A stretch of 64,000 nt of DNA from Corynebacterium lubricantis DSM 45231 (GTDB taxonomy: Bacteria; Actinomycetota; Actinomycetes; Mycobacteriales; Mycobacteriaceae). A model generated the notes under the pieces. It saw only the letters and a program-made list of their open reading frames with translations. It had not been told where the DNA came from and made no database searches. The stretch covers positions 124,001-188,000 of the forward strand of contig NZ_KB902182.1 of assembly GCF_000379425.1 (NCBI RefSeq). The letters run 5' to 3'. Shown here piece after piece: positions 42,057 to 51,613 of the stretch; the stretch's first letter is position 1; each line of letters opens with the position of its first letter. The position numbers and the translations under genes were made by a program.

Positions 42057-43299
42057 TCTTCTCCCCCTTGATCGTCTTGAGCTCTGACTGCTTGGACGAC
42101 AACGTTTCGCGGCCGGTGAGCCACACCCCTGCCGCGACTAGTGCGAGAACGCCACAGGCCATAAACGCTGTTTGGAAGCCGTAGGTCTCCGCTAAGGCAC
42201 CGATGAGGATCGGGCCGAGGATTTGTCCAGCATCCATGCTCATCTGGAAGGTGGACAGGACCTTACCGCCGGAGCGATTATTGCCAATGATGTCCGCCAG
42301 CACCGCCTGCTGGCCTGGATTAAGCAGGCCACCGCCCACACCAGCCAGCGCCGAAGTAATAATCAAAGGCCAGAACGAGTCAGCGAAGCCCAGCGCACTG
42401 GTAAACACTGCCGTGCTCAACAGGCCAGCGAGAATCATCGGTTTGCGACCAAGTGTGTCCGCCAGCCTCCCCGAGAACTGCAAAGCAATCATGTTGCCCA
42501 GCGCGAATGCGGCAAGGGCAAAACCAGAGGCCGCCCCGCCGTGAGTAAACACTGCCGCGGCGAAGAGCGGCAGGACGGCCACGCGCACACCCATGTTGAT
42601 CCAGCCGTGTGAGAAATTGGAGACCAACACCGCGCGGTACGCCGAGTCCTCCCACGCTTCGGAGAGCTGCATCGGTGGCAGCGTCTCCTTCTTTACATCA
42701 GCGTTGCTGCGAGGCATGGAAACCCAAACCACGAACGCGGCGAGCCCCACGCCGATCCCGTAAATAACGAACGGCCAGCGCATCCCCAAAAATGACAATC
42801 CGGCACCCACGACCGGCCCGATGACGTTGCCTAACAGGAATGCTGACCCATAGACCGACGACGCTCGTCCGCGAATCTCTGGCGGTGCGACCTTAACAAT
42901 TAGTCCCATTGCCGAGATGGAGAACATGGTCGACCCCAGCCCCGCCAGCGTGCGCAGCACCAGGATTTGCCAGAACTCCTGTGTCGCAGCCACCAATGCG
43001 GTGGTCACCGCGACGATGATCAGCCCCGTCAGATATACCCTGCGGGTACCAAGCTTATCGACGAGACGCCCCGCCCACGGTGCCCCAAATAGTCGTGCGG
43101 CCGAGAACACCGACACGACGGCGCCCGCTGCCGCCATGGAAACGCCAAAACTGACGGCAAATTGCGGGATGATCGGTGCGATGAGCCCATAGCCGAGGGC
43201 AATAAGAAACGCAGCGGAGACAAGCACCCAAATCTGGCGAGGAATCTTAGGTGTTGGCTCAGATGCGTCATGTCCGGAATCTGAAGCTTGAGTGGTCAT
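42049..43299 (-). CDS. MFS exporter, 12-TM DHA1 type
   Basis: 416-residue major-facilitator protein with 12 hydrophobic segments. ALGYGLIAPIIPQFA in helix 1 and the A-motif WAGRLVDKLGTRRVYLTG mark the DHA1 multidrug group. It is translationally coupled to the downstream DHA2 gene by an 8-bp overlap; two exporters in one operon suggest a shared or sequential set of substrates. Confidence 0.88.
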   Translation of the reverse strand: MTTQASDSGHDASEPTPKIPRQIWVLVSAAFLIALGYGLIAPIIPQFAVSFGVSMAAAGAVVSVFSAARLFGAPWAGRLVDKLGTRRVYLTGLIIVAVTTALVAATQEFWQILVLRTLAGLGSTMFSISAMGLIVKVAPPEIRGRASSVYGSAFLLGNVIGPVVGAGLSFLGMRWPFVIYGIGVGLAAFVVWVSMPRSNADVKKETLPPMQLSEAWEDSAYRAVLVSNFSHGWINMGVRVAVLPLFAAAVFTHGGAASGFALAAFALGNMIALQFSGRLADTLGRKPMILAGLLSTAVFTSALGFADSFWPLIITSALAGVGGGLLNPGQQAVLADIIGNNRSGGKVLSTFQMSMDAGQILGPILIGALAETYGFQTAFMACGVLALVAAGVWLTGRETLSSKQSELKTIKGEKSE

Positions 43300-43409
43300 T
43301 GTCCCCTTAGGCTAGCCCTTAATCCAAGAAAGTACCTATCCAAGACTGTTTAGCACACTTGTTCTATAGTGGAATTGTCCCGTCGAACGCCAGTCCTAAA
43401 ATTTGGATC

Positions 43410-43937
43410 ATGATTAACGCATATTCCTACTCCACGTCCCAGAACCGCACGTCAGCTTCTGCCGCTTCTACCGCTTCTACCGCTTCTGCCGCCCGTCGCT
43501 CGCCTATCACCCACAAGCACGCCGAACTACTCTCCGAAATCTCATCCATCTTGCACCACCCGCGCTCGCTCGCGCGCCCCATTTCATCATGGCGCCCGCC
43601 CACAAAGACCCTCCCAGGAGTATTTGGCGGTGGCCCGCTGACTATGGCGATCAGCCGACACAGAGTGGGCCCCAGAGTTCAAGCCCGGCTGCAGGGCTAC
43701 GGAGAAACCCGCACTCCGGCCTATCTGATCACCATCCGCATTACAGATCCTGCGGGGTTCCCCGCGCCGCGCTCCACTGCTGAAGAGTGGATCCGAGCCC
43801 TATTGCCCGAGAACATCGAAGGCGCGGTGCACGAGCTGTCGTCACACACAGCGGTGACCTATGTGTGGATCGTGGATTCAAAATTCCAACCATTGCAGTC
43901 GCCTGCCTCGATGTTCCAGGCCAGCGCTGCTGCATAA
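43410..43937 (+). CDS. Hypothetical protein, 175 residues, with 9-bp repeats near the start
   Basis: No family recognised with certainty. After MINAYSYSTSQNRTSASAAS comes an Ala/Ser/Thr run encoded by four tandem copies of a 9-bp unit, then a conserved-looking region with ITHKHAELLSEISSILHHPR and a C-terminal alpha/beta part. The ATG at 43410 is chosen; an in-frame ATG at 43359 is less likely. It is divergent from the MFS pair and followed by a terminator. Confidence 0.6.
   Translation: MINAYSYSTSQNRTSASAASTASTASAARRSPITHKHAELLSEISSILHHPRSLARPISSWRPPTKTLPGVFGGGPLTMAISRHRVGPRVQARLQGYGETRTPAYLITIRITDPAGFPAPRSTAEEWIRALLPENIEGAVHELSSHTAVTYVWIVDSKFQPLQSPASMFQASAAA
43456..43491 (+). repeat. Four tandem copies of a 9-bp unit (CTTCTRCCG)
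   Basis: GCTTCTGCC, GCTTCTACC, GCTTCTACC, GCTTCTGCC follow one another in the coding sequence and give the repeat SA-AST-AST-ASA. The unit length is a multiple of three, so copy changes keep the frame. Confidence 0.7.
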
Positions 43938-43943
43938 AACGCG

Positions 43944-43972
43944 AACGCCAGCCCAGAGTTCGGGCTGGCGTT
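43944..43972. terminator. Hairpin terminator between convergent genes
   Basis: AACGCCAGCCC (43944-43954) pairs perfectly with GGGCTGGCGTT (43962-43972) around a 7-nt loop, between the hypothetical gene and the acidic-protein gene. Confidence 0.75.
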
Positions 43973-43989
43973 ACATCGCTGGTTGAGGA

Positions 43990-44838
43990 TTAGCGTCCGT
44001 CGTCGAGGTCGTCTTCGTCCTCTTCATCAACGTCGTCATCAACGTCGTCAATGTCTTCCGAGTCACCCTCATGGAAGTCAACGTCATCATCGTCGCCATC
44101 GTCGGCGCCGAAAATGTCGTAGACCTCAGGCTCTTCGAATTCATCATCAACGACGGGAACCAGCTGACCTTCCCAGTCATCTGCTTGGTCCGCCGCGAGG
44201 GACAAAACGTCGAAGAGACGATCAAAATCGGTGAACGTACCCAGGGCGAGGACCTCACCATCAAGATCGGCCTCGAGTGCTAGGTCGTTGAACAGTCGCT
44301 CGCGGTCCTCGACCGACAGCTCTGCTTCCCCGTCCGACTCCCACAGCTCATCGATAGCCTGGTCCACCAACTCGTCGAAGTCATTGCCCATGGCAACAAA
44401 CTCAACCACTGCGGAAGGCACCCCATCAAGTACTTCAACAAGCACCTGGAGCTCAGAGTTATCGCCCACTTCAGCCCGCACTAGATGAGGGTTGATCACA
44501 TCCTGGAAGAAATCTAGATCTTCGATGCGCTCATCGGTGCTCTCTAGCAAGTCGCGCAAAACGGTAACAACCTGATCGGTGGCAATGTGGTCTGCCACGG
44601 TTTGTACAGCCGCGTCAACAGAAAACACAACTGACACCAAGACAGCCTCAAAGTCATCATCGTCCTCGTCGACATCGGCCGCCGCGATATACACGTTGGC
44701 CGCCGGCAGGTGTGGGTCGATCTCGACAAACTGGATTTCAATCTCAGCGGTGATCGGTACAAACATCACTTCGTCGTGCACCCGTGATTCCACCCCGTCG
44801 CGGTCGAGCGCCGCAGCAATATCCTCGAAAAAGCTCAT
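43990..44838 (-). CDS. Very acidic cytoplasmic protein, 282 residues
   Basis: No catalytic motif recognised. The N-terminal part (MSFFEDIAAALDRDGVESRV) and the middle resemble YbjN-like or secretion-chaperone-like folds only vaguely. The last 55 or so residues are almost continuous Asp/Glu (EEPEVYDIFGADDGDDDDVD and onward). There is no signal peptide. The ATG at 44838 follows AAGGGA; a TTG at 44844 is too close to it. Acidic proteins of this kind occur in corynebacteria; the role is unknown. Confidence 0.75.
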   Translation of the reverse strand: MSFFEDIAAALDRDGVESRVHDEVMFVPITAEIEIQFVEIDPHLPAANVYIAAADVDEDDDDFEAVLVSVVFSVDAAVQTVADHIATDQVVTVLRDLLESTDERIEDLDFFQDVINPHLVRAEVGDNSELQVLVEVLDGVPSAVVEFVAMGNDFDELVDQAIDELWESDGEAELSVEDRERLFNDLALEADLDGEVLALGTFTDFDRLFDVLSLAADQADDWEGQLVPVVDDEFEEPEVYDIFGADDGDDDDVDFHEGDSEDIDDVDDDVDEEDEDDLDDGR

Positions 44839-44982
44839 GGTCAACAGTCCCTTTCCGGAAATTCGTCCCTTGAATCATGCGCACTCTGTTGGGGGATAAA
44901 ATGGTGGCCGGTACCAGCCTAGTTCGCAGACTCGCTTCATGCCCGCTATTAGCGCTGTGAAATTGCCCCGAAAACAAAACTT

Positions 44983-46671
44983 CTATTCCGCAGCCTCAAA
45001 CACCGTGCCCAAGAATTCCGCAACGCGCGCTTCCAAGTCGTGGCGGCCCTCTCCCCACTCGGTCATGGAGAAGGATGCCCAGGCCCGGCGCTTCTCGGCC
45101 TTGGGGTCATATTCAATATGAGATTCCTTATTAAACACGGCTGTCGCGCGACCCGGCTCCTCGTCGGCACGCATGCCATACGCAGGCCACTGCGGTCCCG
45201 GATTTCCGTAGTGGAAGAAGTGCCCCCAGTGGAACTGCATCCTCTCGCTGACCTCATCGAAACCTTCATTAGACAAGATATTGTCCAACCGGGCGGCGCG
45301 GGTTGTTCCCGGCGCGCCGAACACCGCTGTCAGGTCCGAGGAGTGGATTGCGCCGAGGCCAAGTCGCTGCATCGCGGTGCTGGCGTAGTCGTAGCGATAC
45401 ATCCACGTCGGTGCGGAGAATCGGTGATTAGAGGCAACCGAGACCGTTGGGGCCCAGAACAAGGCGTCTGCCAACAATTCTGCAAAATCGGAACGTGACT
45501 CGGCATTGTCATATGCCTGAAGAACACGCTGAGCGTTCGCCGAATCATAAACATCGAGGAGGCGCCGAGCCGCCTTTGTCCGCGCCTTGTTGCGCAGATA
45601 CATCGCTTTGGCAAAGCTCGCCTCGTCAGAATTGGTACCCAAAATCAGTGGCACCTGGGCCTGATTGCCATCGGCAAACGCATCGAGAGGGTGTTGCATG
45701 ACCGTCTCGCCATCCACAGACGGCATATATGCCGAGTTTAAGTACATCAATTCCCCGCCACGGATGACCATGGCTTGGCCTACGCGGACAAGCTCGGTGG
45801 CATCAACTTCGCGAAGCTCCTCAAGCGAGGACAGTCTGGACATCCCCATCGAGTCGAGCAGGCGCGTCGCCCACCAGGCGGCCTGCAAACGTGAATGCAC
45901 TGCCCCGGTTGGCGGGGACTGCGCAATGGCCCGGTGGAAGAGCCCCCGGGCGGAAGGAGCCGTCATCAGCGAGATCACCGAAGCACCACCCGCTGACTCT
46001 CCCATGATGGTGACTGAGTCCGGGTCGCCGCCAAAGGCTGCTGCGTTGTCTTGGACCCACTGCAGCGCAAGGATCTGGTCCCTGAGCGCTGGGTTGGCTA
46101 CGCAATCATCGCCAATCGAGCGCAGGTCAAGGTAGCCCAGCACGCCAAGCCGAAAGTTCACCGAGATGTAGACTACGTTGGTCGACAGCGAGAGATTGTG
46201 GCCCTGGAGCACCTTTTCGTAAGATGACCCCATCAAGAATGACCCTCCATGGAAATACACCACGACTGGCAGCACATCGTCTGTATCTGGTCGGACCACA
46301 TCCAAGGTCAGACAATCCTCGGTGCCGATCACTTTGCTTGTCAGACCATATGTTCCCTGCAAGGCAGGGGGCGCGAAATCGGTGCATTCCCGGATGCCAA
46401 TCCACGGCTCAGCCGGGCGTGGCGCTCTAAACCTGTGCTCACCGCTGGTGTCTGCCCCGTAAGGCACTCCCCTCCACGTGCGCACTCCCGACAAAGAATC
46501 AACGAACCCGCGTACCTTGCCTTGCGTGGTGGAAACAACAGGGCCGGCCCCCGGGCGATGCCCGAGATGATTCTGAGCAGAAACATTCTCCCCAGCGCTG
46601 GATCCTTGCTGTAGTCCAGTGCTGGGGCCAATATCAGGACCCTGGCCGGGTACTGCATCGGAAACACTCAT
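44983..46671 (-). CDS. Type-B carboxylesterase / para-nitrobenzyl-esterase-like protein
   Basis: 562-residue alpha/beta hydrolase. It has the family opening TTQGKVRGF and VRTWRGVPYGADT, the oxyanion loop YFHGGSFLMG, and the nucleophile elbow VTIMGESAGGASVISL. Acid and His members of the triad lie in the C-terminal half (NSDEASF region and GAIHSSD). There is no signal peptide, so it is cytoplasmic. It would hydrolyse carboxylic esters of unknown origin. Confidence 0.9.
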   Translation of the reverse strand: MSVSDAVPGQGPDIGPSTGLQQGSSAGENVSAQNHLGHRPGAGPVVSTTQGKVRGFVDSLSGVRTWRGVPYGADTSGEHRFRAPRPAEPWIGIRECTDFAPPALQGTYGLTSKVIGTEDCLTLDVVRPDTDDVLPVVVYFHGGSFLMGSSYEKVLQGHNLSLSTNVVYISVNFRLGVLGYLDLRSIGDDCVANPALRDQILALQWVQDNAAAFGGDPDSVTIMGESAGGASVISLMTAPSARGLFHRAIAQSPPTGAVHSRLQAAWWATRLLDSMGMSRLSSLEELREVDATELVRVGQAMVIRGGELMYLNSAYMPSVDGETVMQHPLDAFADGNQAQVPLILGTNSDEASFAKAMYLRNKARTKAARRLLDVYDSANAQRVLQAYDNAESRSDFAELLADALFWAPTVSVASNHRFSAPTWMYRYDYASTAMQRLGLGAIHSSDLTAVFGAPGTTRAARLDNILSNEGFDEVSERMQFHWGHFFHYGNPGPQWPAYGMRADEEPGRATAVFNKESHIEYDPKAEKRRAWASFSMTEWGEGRHDLEARVAEFLGTVFEAAE

Positions 46672-46894
46672 ACTGCCTAGGTTAGTAGGCGAATCTTAAT
46701 ATCTACTGGGAGTTTTTCTACACATGACGTGCAAAATCATGTTGGCCGACGCGAGACCTGCCAGATTCCACAGCGCACAAAAGTTACAAGTTGATCAAGA
46801 TGGAAATAAAGCGAGGTTGAGCATCGCTATATAGTGCGTTGACTACCTAGGATAACAACACCTTTAATAATCCTTTCGTCTTAAGGAGGAACCC

Positions 46895-47803
46895 ATGGCA
46901 CGCAACACCACCAAGCTCACCTTCGACAACGATCGCACTGATCAAGTAGTTGTCGATGCCATCGGCTCAGATCCATCGACCATCGAGCACAATGCTGGCC
47001 CAATTGGTCGCGCATTGATCGGTGCCGTGGACAAGGCTGTCCACATCCAAGGGTCCACCATCAAGAGCTATGTCCATCGCCTGCGCCGGAATAACCCGGA
47101 TGCCACACCTGCCGAGATTCAGAAGATTATGGATCGACACTTTCTCACGGTTGTGTCTGGCACCGGCGCGGGTGTCGGCGCCACCGCAGCTGTTCCTGGT
47201 GTCGGATTCTTCCTCGGCACCGCGGCCGTAGCTGGCGAATCGGCAGTCTTCCTCGACTTTGGCGCGGTGTATACCGTGGCCAGCGCCTACCTGCGCGGGG
47301 TGGATATCTCAGACCCAGAGCGTCGACGTACACTCGTGCTGATTACTTTGCTCGGATCGAAGGGCTCGGCCATCGTCGATACGCTCATGGGCGACATTGC
47401 CATTGGCGCTCCCACGGCGAAAACCCTCTCGCGTTTTTCGGGCCCGAAGCTTGCCGATGTCAACAACAAGCTGCTGTCTATGGCCGTGAAGCGGGCCACC
47501 AAGAAATTCACCACGGCATGGATTGCAAAGATCCTGCCACTGGGAATCGGTGCCATTGCTGGCACGGTGGTGAATCGTCGTCTAGCGAAATCCGTGATCT
47601 CGAACGTTTCCACTAACCTGGGTGCTACCCCGCAGCGCTTCCTCGTGGAGCTTCCGCAGACGCCGACTTCCACCGAGGACGACGCGGCCATCGCCGAGCT
47701 TGAAGCGCTGCTCACGGAGACACCTTCGGACTCCTCAAACACCGACAAGAACGGTCGCATCCAGCGCGCTTGGAACAAGCTGGTGGGCCGCTCGGATAAG
47801 TAG
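46895..47803 (+). CDS. Conserved protein of unknown function, 302 residues
   Basis: I do not recognise it firmly; an EcsC-like family is possible. A Gly/Ala-rich hydrophobic stretch at about 88-130 (GTGAGVGATAAVPGVGFFLG) and another near 215-230 may enter the membrane. A Ser/Thr/Glu-rich linker follows near the C-terminus. The ATG follows AAGGAGGA, a strong ribosome-binding site. It ends 5 bp before the ABC exporter gene, so the two form an operon. Confidence 0.75.
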   Translation: MARNTTKLTFDNDRTDQVVVDAIGSDPSTIEHNAGPIGRALIGAVDKAVHIQGSTIKSYVHRLRRNNPDATPAEIQKIMDRHFLTVVSGTGAGVGATAAVPGVGFFLGTAAVAGESAVFLDFGAVYTVASAYLRGVDISDPERRRTLVLITLLGSKGSAIVDTLMGDIAIGAPTAKTLSRFSGPKLADVNNKLLSMAVKRATKKFTTAWIAKILPLGIGAIAGTVVNRRLAKSVISNVSTNLGATPQRFLVELPQTPTSTEDDAAIAELEALLTETPSDSSNTDKNGRIQRAWNKLVGRSDK

Positions 47804-47808
47804 GACAC

Positions 47809-50800
47809 ATGAATCAAGCTTCGCACGCTAATCGCGGAGCTCGCCTCATTTGGCGGATCATTAAGCGGCGCCCCATTGTTGCGGTCGTCGCATTTTCTAC
47901 GGCGATCGCTGCCACGCTGTTGCAGGTGACCGTCCCGGCGCTGACTGGCCAGGCCATCGATGTAGCCACAGGCCAACGGCTCGGTTCCATTTCGGCAATT
48001 GCTTGGACCATGGTGGCCATTGCGCTGGGGCAATACGTCATGCAGATCGCGCGGCGCTGGTCGGCGGGTTCCCTGTCGGTCGGTGCGCAGCATTCGCTAC
48101 GCGTCGATGTCCTCGACGCGCTGCAGGCTCTCGACGGGCCTGGCCAGGACAAGATCGTCACCGGTCAGATCGTATCGCGCTCGATCAGCGACTTGAACCA
48201 GTTCCAATCGGTGCTGGCCATGGGCCCGCTGGCGCTCTCGCGATTACTTCAGCTAGTGGCCACTGTGGTGGTGATGCTGACTATGTCGGTGCCGCTGACG
48301 CTGCTGGCTCTGGCGTTTCTGCCGATCATCTTGTGGTTAGCGAATCGCTCGCGTAAGACCCTCTACGCCGCGACCTGGGAAAACCAGCAGGCCACGGCGG
48401 ACCTCGCCGAGCACGTTGAGCAGACCGTCTCCGGTGTGCGCGTGGTCAAGGCCTTTGGCCGCGAGGAACAAGCCGTGGATCGGCTCGACAGGTTGGGCAC
48501 TCGCCTCTACGCGGTGAAGATGCGTGCGGCGAAGCTCACGGCTCGCTTCCGGCCTCTTTTGTCCCAATTGCCTAACTTCGCGCTCGTGATCACGATCGTG
48601 CTCGGTGGCCTCACCGCGATTAACGGCGGCATCTCTGTCGGCGAGTTTGTTGCGTTTACGGCCTATTTGACCTCGATGACGTCGCTGATGAGCATGCTCA
48701 CCAACACCTACGTCACCCTGCAAATGGGCATGAGCAGTGTCGATCGTCTCGACGACGTACTGCGCCTCACGCCCGAGCGCGAGGACCCCACCGACCCCAC
48801 CCCGCTTGGCGACGAGCCCCTCGGCATCGCGTTTACCAACGTCACCTTTTCTACCGACGGACACCGGGTGCTCAACGATCTCTCGCTGCGCGTCGCCCCG
48901 GGCGAAACGGTCGCGGTCGTCGGTGGCCCAGGTGCGGGCAAGTCCATGGCGGTGCAGCTTGCCGGCGGTTTCTACACCCCGGATTCCGGCAGCGTTGCCC
49001 TCGTCGGCACGCGCGATTACTCCTTTGACGAGCTGCGCCTGCGCGATGTCCGCGACCGGGTCACCTGCGTCTTTGACGAGGCGTTCCTCTTTTCCAGCTC
49101 GATTCGCGACAACATCACCATGGGCCTTGAGGTCTCCGACGAGGAGGTCGCCCGTGTGGCCGGGCTCGCGCGTGCCGACAAGTTCATCGAGAAACTCTCC
49201 GATGGCTACGACACCATCGTCGGCGAACGCGGGTTGACGCTGTCAGGCGGTCAGCGCCAGCGCATCGCGATAGCGCGCGCGTTGCTCTCGAAGCCGCAAG
49301 TGATGCTTCTCGACGACGCCACCAGCGCCATCGATGCCGAGAACGAGCGCATCATCCTGGCTAATTTGCGCGCCGAGCTGCGCGACACCACAGTCATCGC
49401 CGTTGCACACCGTCAATCCACGGTCGATCACGCCGACCGCGTGGTGATCATGGAACAAGGCAGCGTCGTCGCGGATGGTCCGCGTGCGGAAATCGTCGAT
49501 ACGCCTGCATACACGGAGTTGATGAACCCCGCTGAGGACATCGCGGGAGCAGAAGTCCAGTCTGAGAACTTGCCTGAGCCATCGCATGAGGAGTTGTGGC
49601 CCGAGATAGCTGAGGTCGATCAGGGCCCGGCGATTCAGACGACGGCCACGGGACCGCGGGGGCACAGTGCGGTGCTGACCGAAACCGAGGACCTGAAGGA
49701 GCGCCTAGCCAAGCTCCCTCCCGCCGACGAACAACCGCGCCTCGATTCTGCGCGGTTGAGGGAGGCGAATCGCCCCTTTAAGATTCGCAACCTCTTCGCC
49801 GCCGTGAAGTGGCTGATCGTGGGCGTGATCGTGTTGCTCATCATCGGGGTGCTGGCCGACTTGGCCTTCCCCACCCTGATTCGCTTCGCCATCGACAACG
49901 GCATCAGCGCCCAGGATTCGACCACGCTGTGGCTTGTCGCAGGTGTCGCCGCGATCGTCGTTCTGATCTCCTGGGCATCGAATGTCGCGATGACCATTTT
50001 GAGCTCGCGCTCCGGTGAACGCCTGCTCTACGGGCTGCGTCTGCGCAGTTATGCGCACCTGCAGCGCCTGGGGATGTCCTATTTCGAGTCGAACCTGTCG
50101 GGCCGAATCATGACACGCATGACCACCGACATCGATACGCTGTCGAACTTCCTCCAAACCGGGCTGGCCCAGGCCATCGTTTCCATCGGCACCCTTGTTG
50201 GTGTCAGCGCCATGCTGGTCGCCACCGATGGTTCGCTAACCCTGCTCGCGTTTATGGCCGTGCCCATCATCGTGGTGGTCACCATCGTCTTCCGCAGGTT
50301 ATCGAAGCGCTATTACACCGAGGCCCGCCAGCAAGTCTCCGTGGTCAACGGGCAATTCTCCGAGCTCATCGGCGGCATCCGCACGAGCCAGATGCACACC
50401 ATGGAGTCGGTAGCGCACGATTCCTTCACCGCACAGTCAGAAAAATACCGCTCGCTGCGGATGCGCTCCCAGATTCTGGTGGCGTTCTACTTCCCTGGTA
50501 TGCAGGCGATCTCGCAGATCATGACGGCCATCGTCGTGGGTGTGGGAGCAACACGCGTTGCAGAGGGTTCGCTCTCAGTTGGTGTCGTCGTCGCGTTCAC
50601 CATGTACTTAGGCCAGCTCTACGGCCCGATCCAACAGCTCGGCCAGATCTTCGATTCTTGGCAGCAGGCCACCGTCAGCTTCACCCGCATCGCGGAACTG
50701 CTGGGCACGAAGACAACGGTGCCCGATCAGGGGGTAGCCCCGGGGGCGAAGCAGGCCGCTGCTGGTGAAGTGAGCCTGCGCAACGTGGACTTTGCTTATG

Positions 50801-51489
50801 AGGGTACCGAGGACGCCGAAGTCCTGGATAACCTCTCGCTGACCCTCAAGCCACGCGAAACCGTCGCCCTCGTTGGGCCTACGGGTGCTGGAAAATCCAC
50901 CGTGGTGAAACTGCTCGCCCGCTTCTACGATCCCACCTCGGGACGCATCGAGGCCTCCGCCCACGACATCTCTCAGTTCCCGCTCGCCGAGTGGCGGCGC
51001 GCCATCGCCCAGGTCCCCCAGGAGTCCTACTTCTTCCCTGGCACCGTCGCCGAGAACATCGCCTACGGCGTGGATAACGCCTCCGACGAGGATATCGAGC
51101 AAGCCGTGCGTGCCATCGATTCCTTCGACGTGATTGCCACCATCCCCGGCGGCTTCAACCACGTCGTCGGCGAACGCGGACGCGGACTCTCCGCCGGACA
51201 ACGCCAGATCATTGCGCTCGCCCGCGCAGAGATGCTCGACGCACCGATCATGCTTCTCGACGAAGCCACCGCCACACTCGACCCAGCGTCGGAAAAGAAG
51301 GTGCTCGATGCATCCTCTCAGGCCACGAGTAAACGCACGTCGGTGATTGTGGCTCACCGCTTAGCAACGGCACGCCGAGCTGATCGGATACTAGTTATTG
51401 ACGAGGGACGTATCATCGAGGATGGATCCCACGATCTACTTCTTAAAAGCGGTGGAAAATATGCCCGGATGTGGGCAGTCAACCGCTAA
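47809..51489 (+). CDS. Double-length ABC exporter (TMD-NBD-TMD-NBD)
   Basis: 1226-residue fusion of two half-exporters. The first TMD has hydrophobic segments from residue 20 to 300. NBD1 has Walker A GGPGAGKSM, signature LSGGQRQR and Walker B VMLLDDATSAID, where the catalytic Glu is Asp. A linker (about 560-650) leads to TMD2. NBD2 has GPTGAGKST, LSAGQRQI and a normal IMLLDEATATLD. This asymmetry is common in heterodimeric exporters with one active ATP site. A lipid, peptide or drug could be exported. The gene lies directly upstream of odhA, as in C. glutamicum from memory. Confidence 0.9.
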   Translation: MNQASHANRGARLIWRIIKRRPIVAVVAFSTAIAATLLQVTVPALTGQAIDVATGQRLGSISAIAWTMVAIALGQYVMQIARRWSAGSLSVGAQHSLRVDVLDALQALDGPGQDKIVTGQIVSRSISDLNQFQSVLAMGPLALSRLLQLVATVVVMLTMSVPLTLLALAFLPIILWLANRSRKTLYAATWENQQATADLAEHVEQTVSGVRVVKAFGREEQAVDRLDRLGTRLYAVKMRAAKLTARFRPLLSQLPNFALVITIVLGGLTAINGGISVGEFVAFTAYLTSMTSLMSMLTNTYVTLQMGMSSVDRLDDVLRLTPEREDPTDPTPLGDEPLGIAFTNVTFSTDGHRVLNDLSLRVAPGETVAVVGGPGAGKSMAVQLAGGFYTPDSGSVALVGTRDYSFDELRLRDVRDRVTCVFDEAFLFSSSIRDNITMGLEVSDEEVARVAGLARADKFIEKLSDGYDTIVGERGLTLSGGQRQRIAIARALLSKPQVMLLDDATSAIDAENERIILANLRAELRDTTVIAVAHRQSTVDHADRVVIMEQGSVVADGPRAEIVDTPAYTELMNPAEDIAGAEVQSENLPEPSHEELWPEIAEVDQGPAIQTTATGPRGHSAVLTETEDLKERLAKLPPADEQPRLDSARLREANRPFKIRNLFAAVKWLIVGVIVLLIIGVLADLAFPTLIRFAIDNGISAQDSTTLWLVAGVAAIVVLISWASNVAMTILSSRSGERLLYGLRLRSYAHLQRLGMSYFESNLSGRIMTRMTTDIDTLSNFLQTGLAQAIVSIGTLVGVSAMLVATDGSLTLLAFMAVPIIVVVTIVFRRLSKRYYTEARQQVSVVNGQFSELIGGIRTSQMHTMESVAHDSFTAQSEKYRSLRMRSQILVAFYFPGMQAISQIMTAIVVGVGATRVAEGSLSVGVVVAFTMYLGQLYGPIQQLGQIFDSWQQATVSFTRIAELLGTKTTVPDQGVAPGAKQAAAGEVSLRNVDFAYEGTEDAEVLDNLSLTLKPRETVALVGPTGAGKSTVVKLLARFYDPTSGRIEASAHDISQFPLAEWRRAIAQVPQESYFFPGTVAENIAYGVDNASDEDIEQAVRAIDSFDVIATIPGGFNHVVGERGRGLSAGQRQIIALARAEMLDAPIMLLDEATATLDPASEKKVLDASSQATSKRTSVIVAHRLATARRADRILVIDEGRIIEDGSHDLLLKSGGKYARMWAVNR

Positions 51490-51527
51490 CGGGGGTAGGT
51501 ATACTCCGATAAGTGGATTACTTCGAT

Positions 51528-51545
51528 TCAAGTTTACGCTTGAGA
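51528..51545. promoter_or_regulatory. Small inverted repeat upstream of odhA
   Basis: TTCAAG and CTTGAG flank TTTACG in the 124-bp gap between the ABC exporter and odhA. It could be an operator or part of the odhA leader. Evidence is symmetry and position only. Confidence 0.25.
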
Positions 51546-51613
51546 TTGATAGACAATTAAAGTCGACTAAACACCATTAACAAACGCACCAAGAAATGAG
51601 GCGAGCACCTGCC

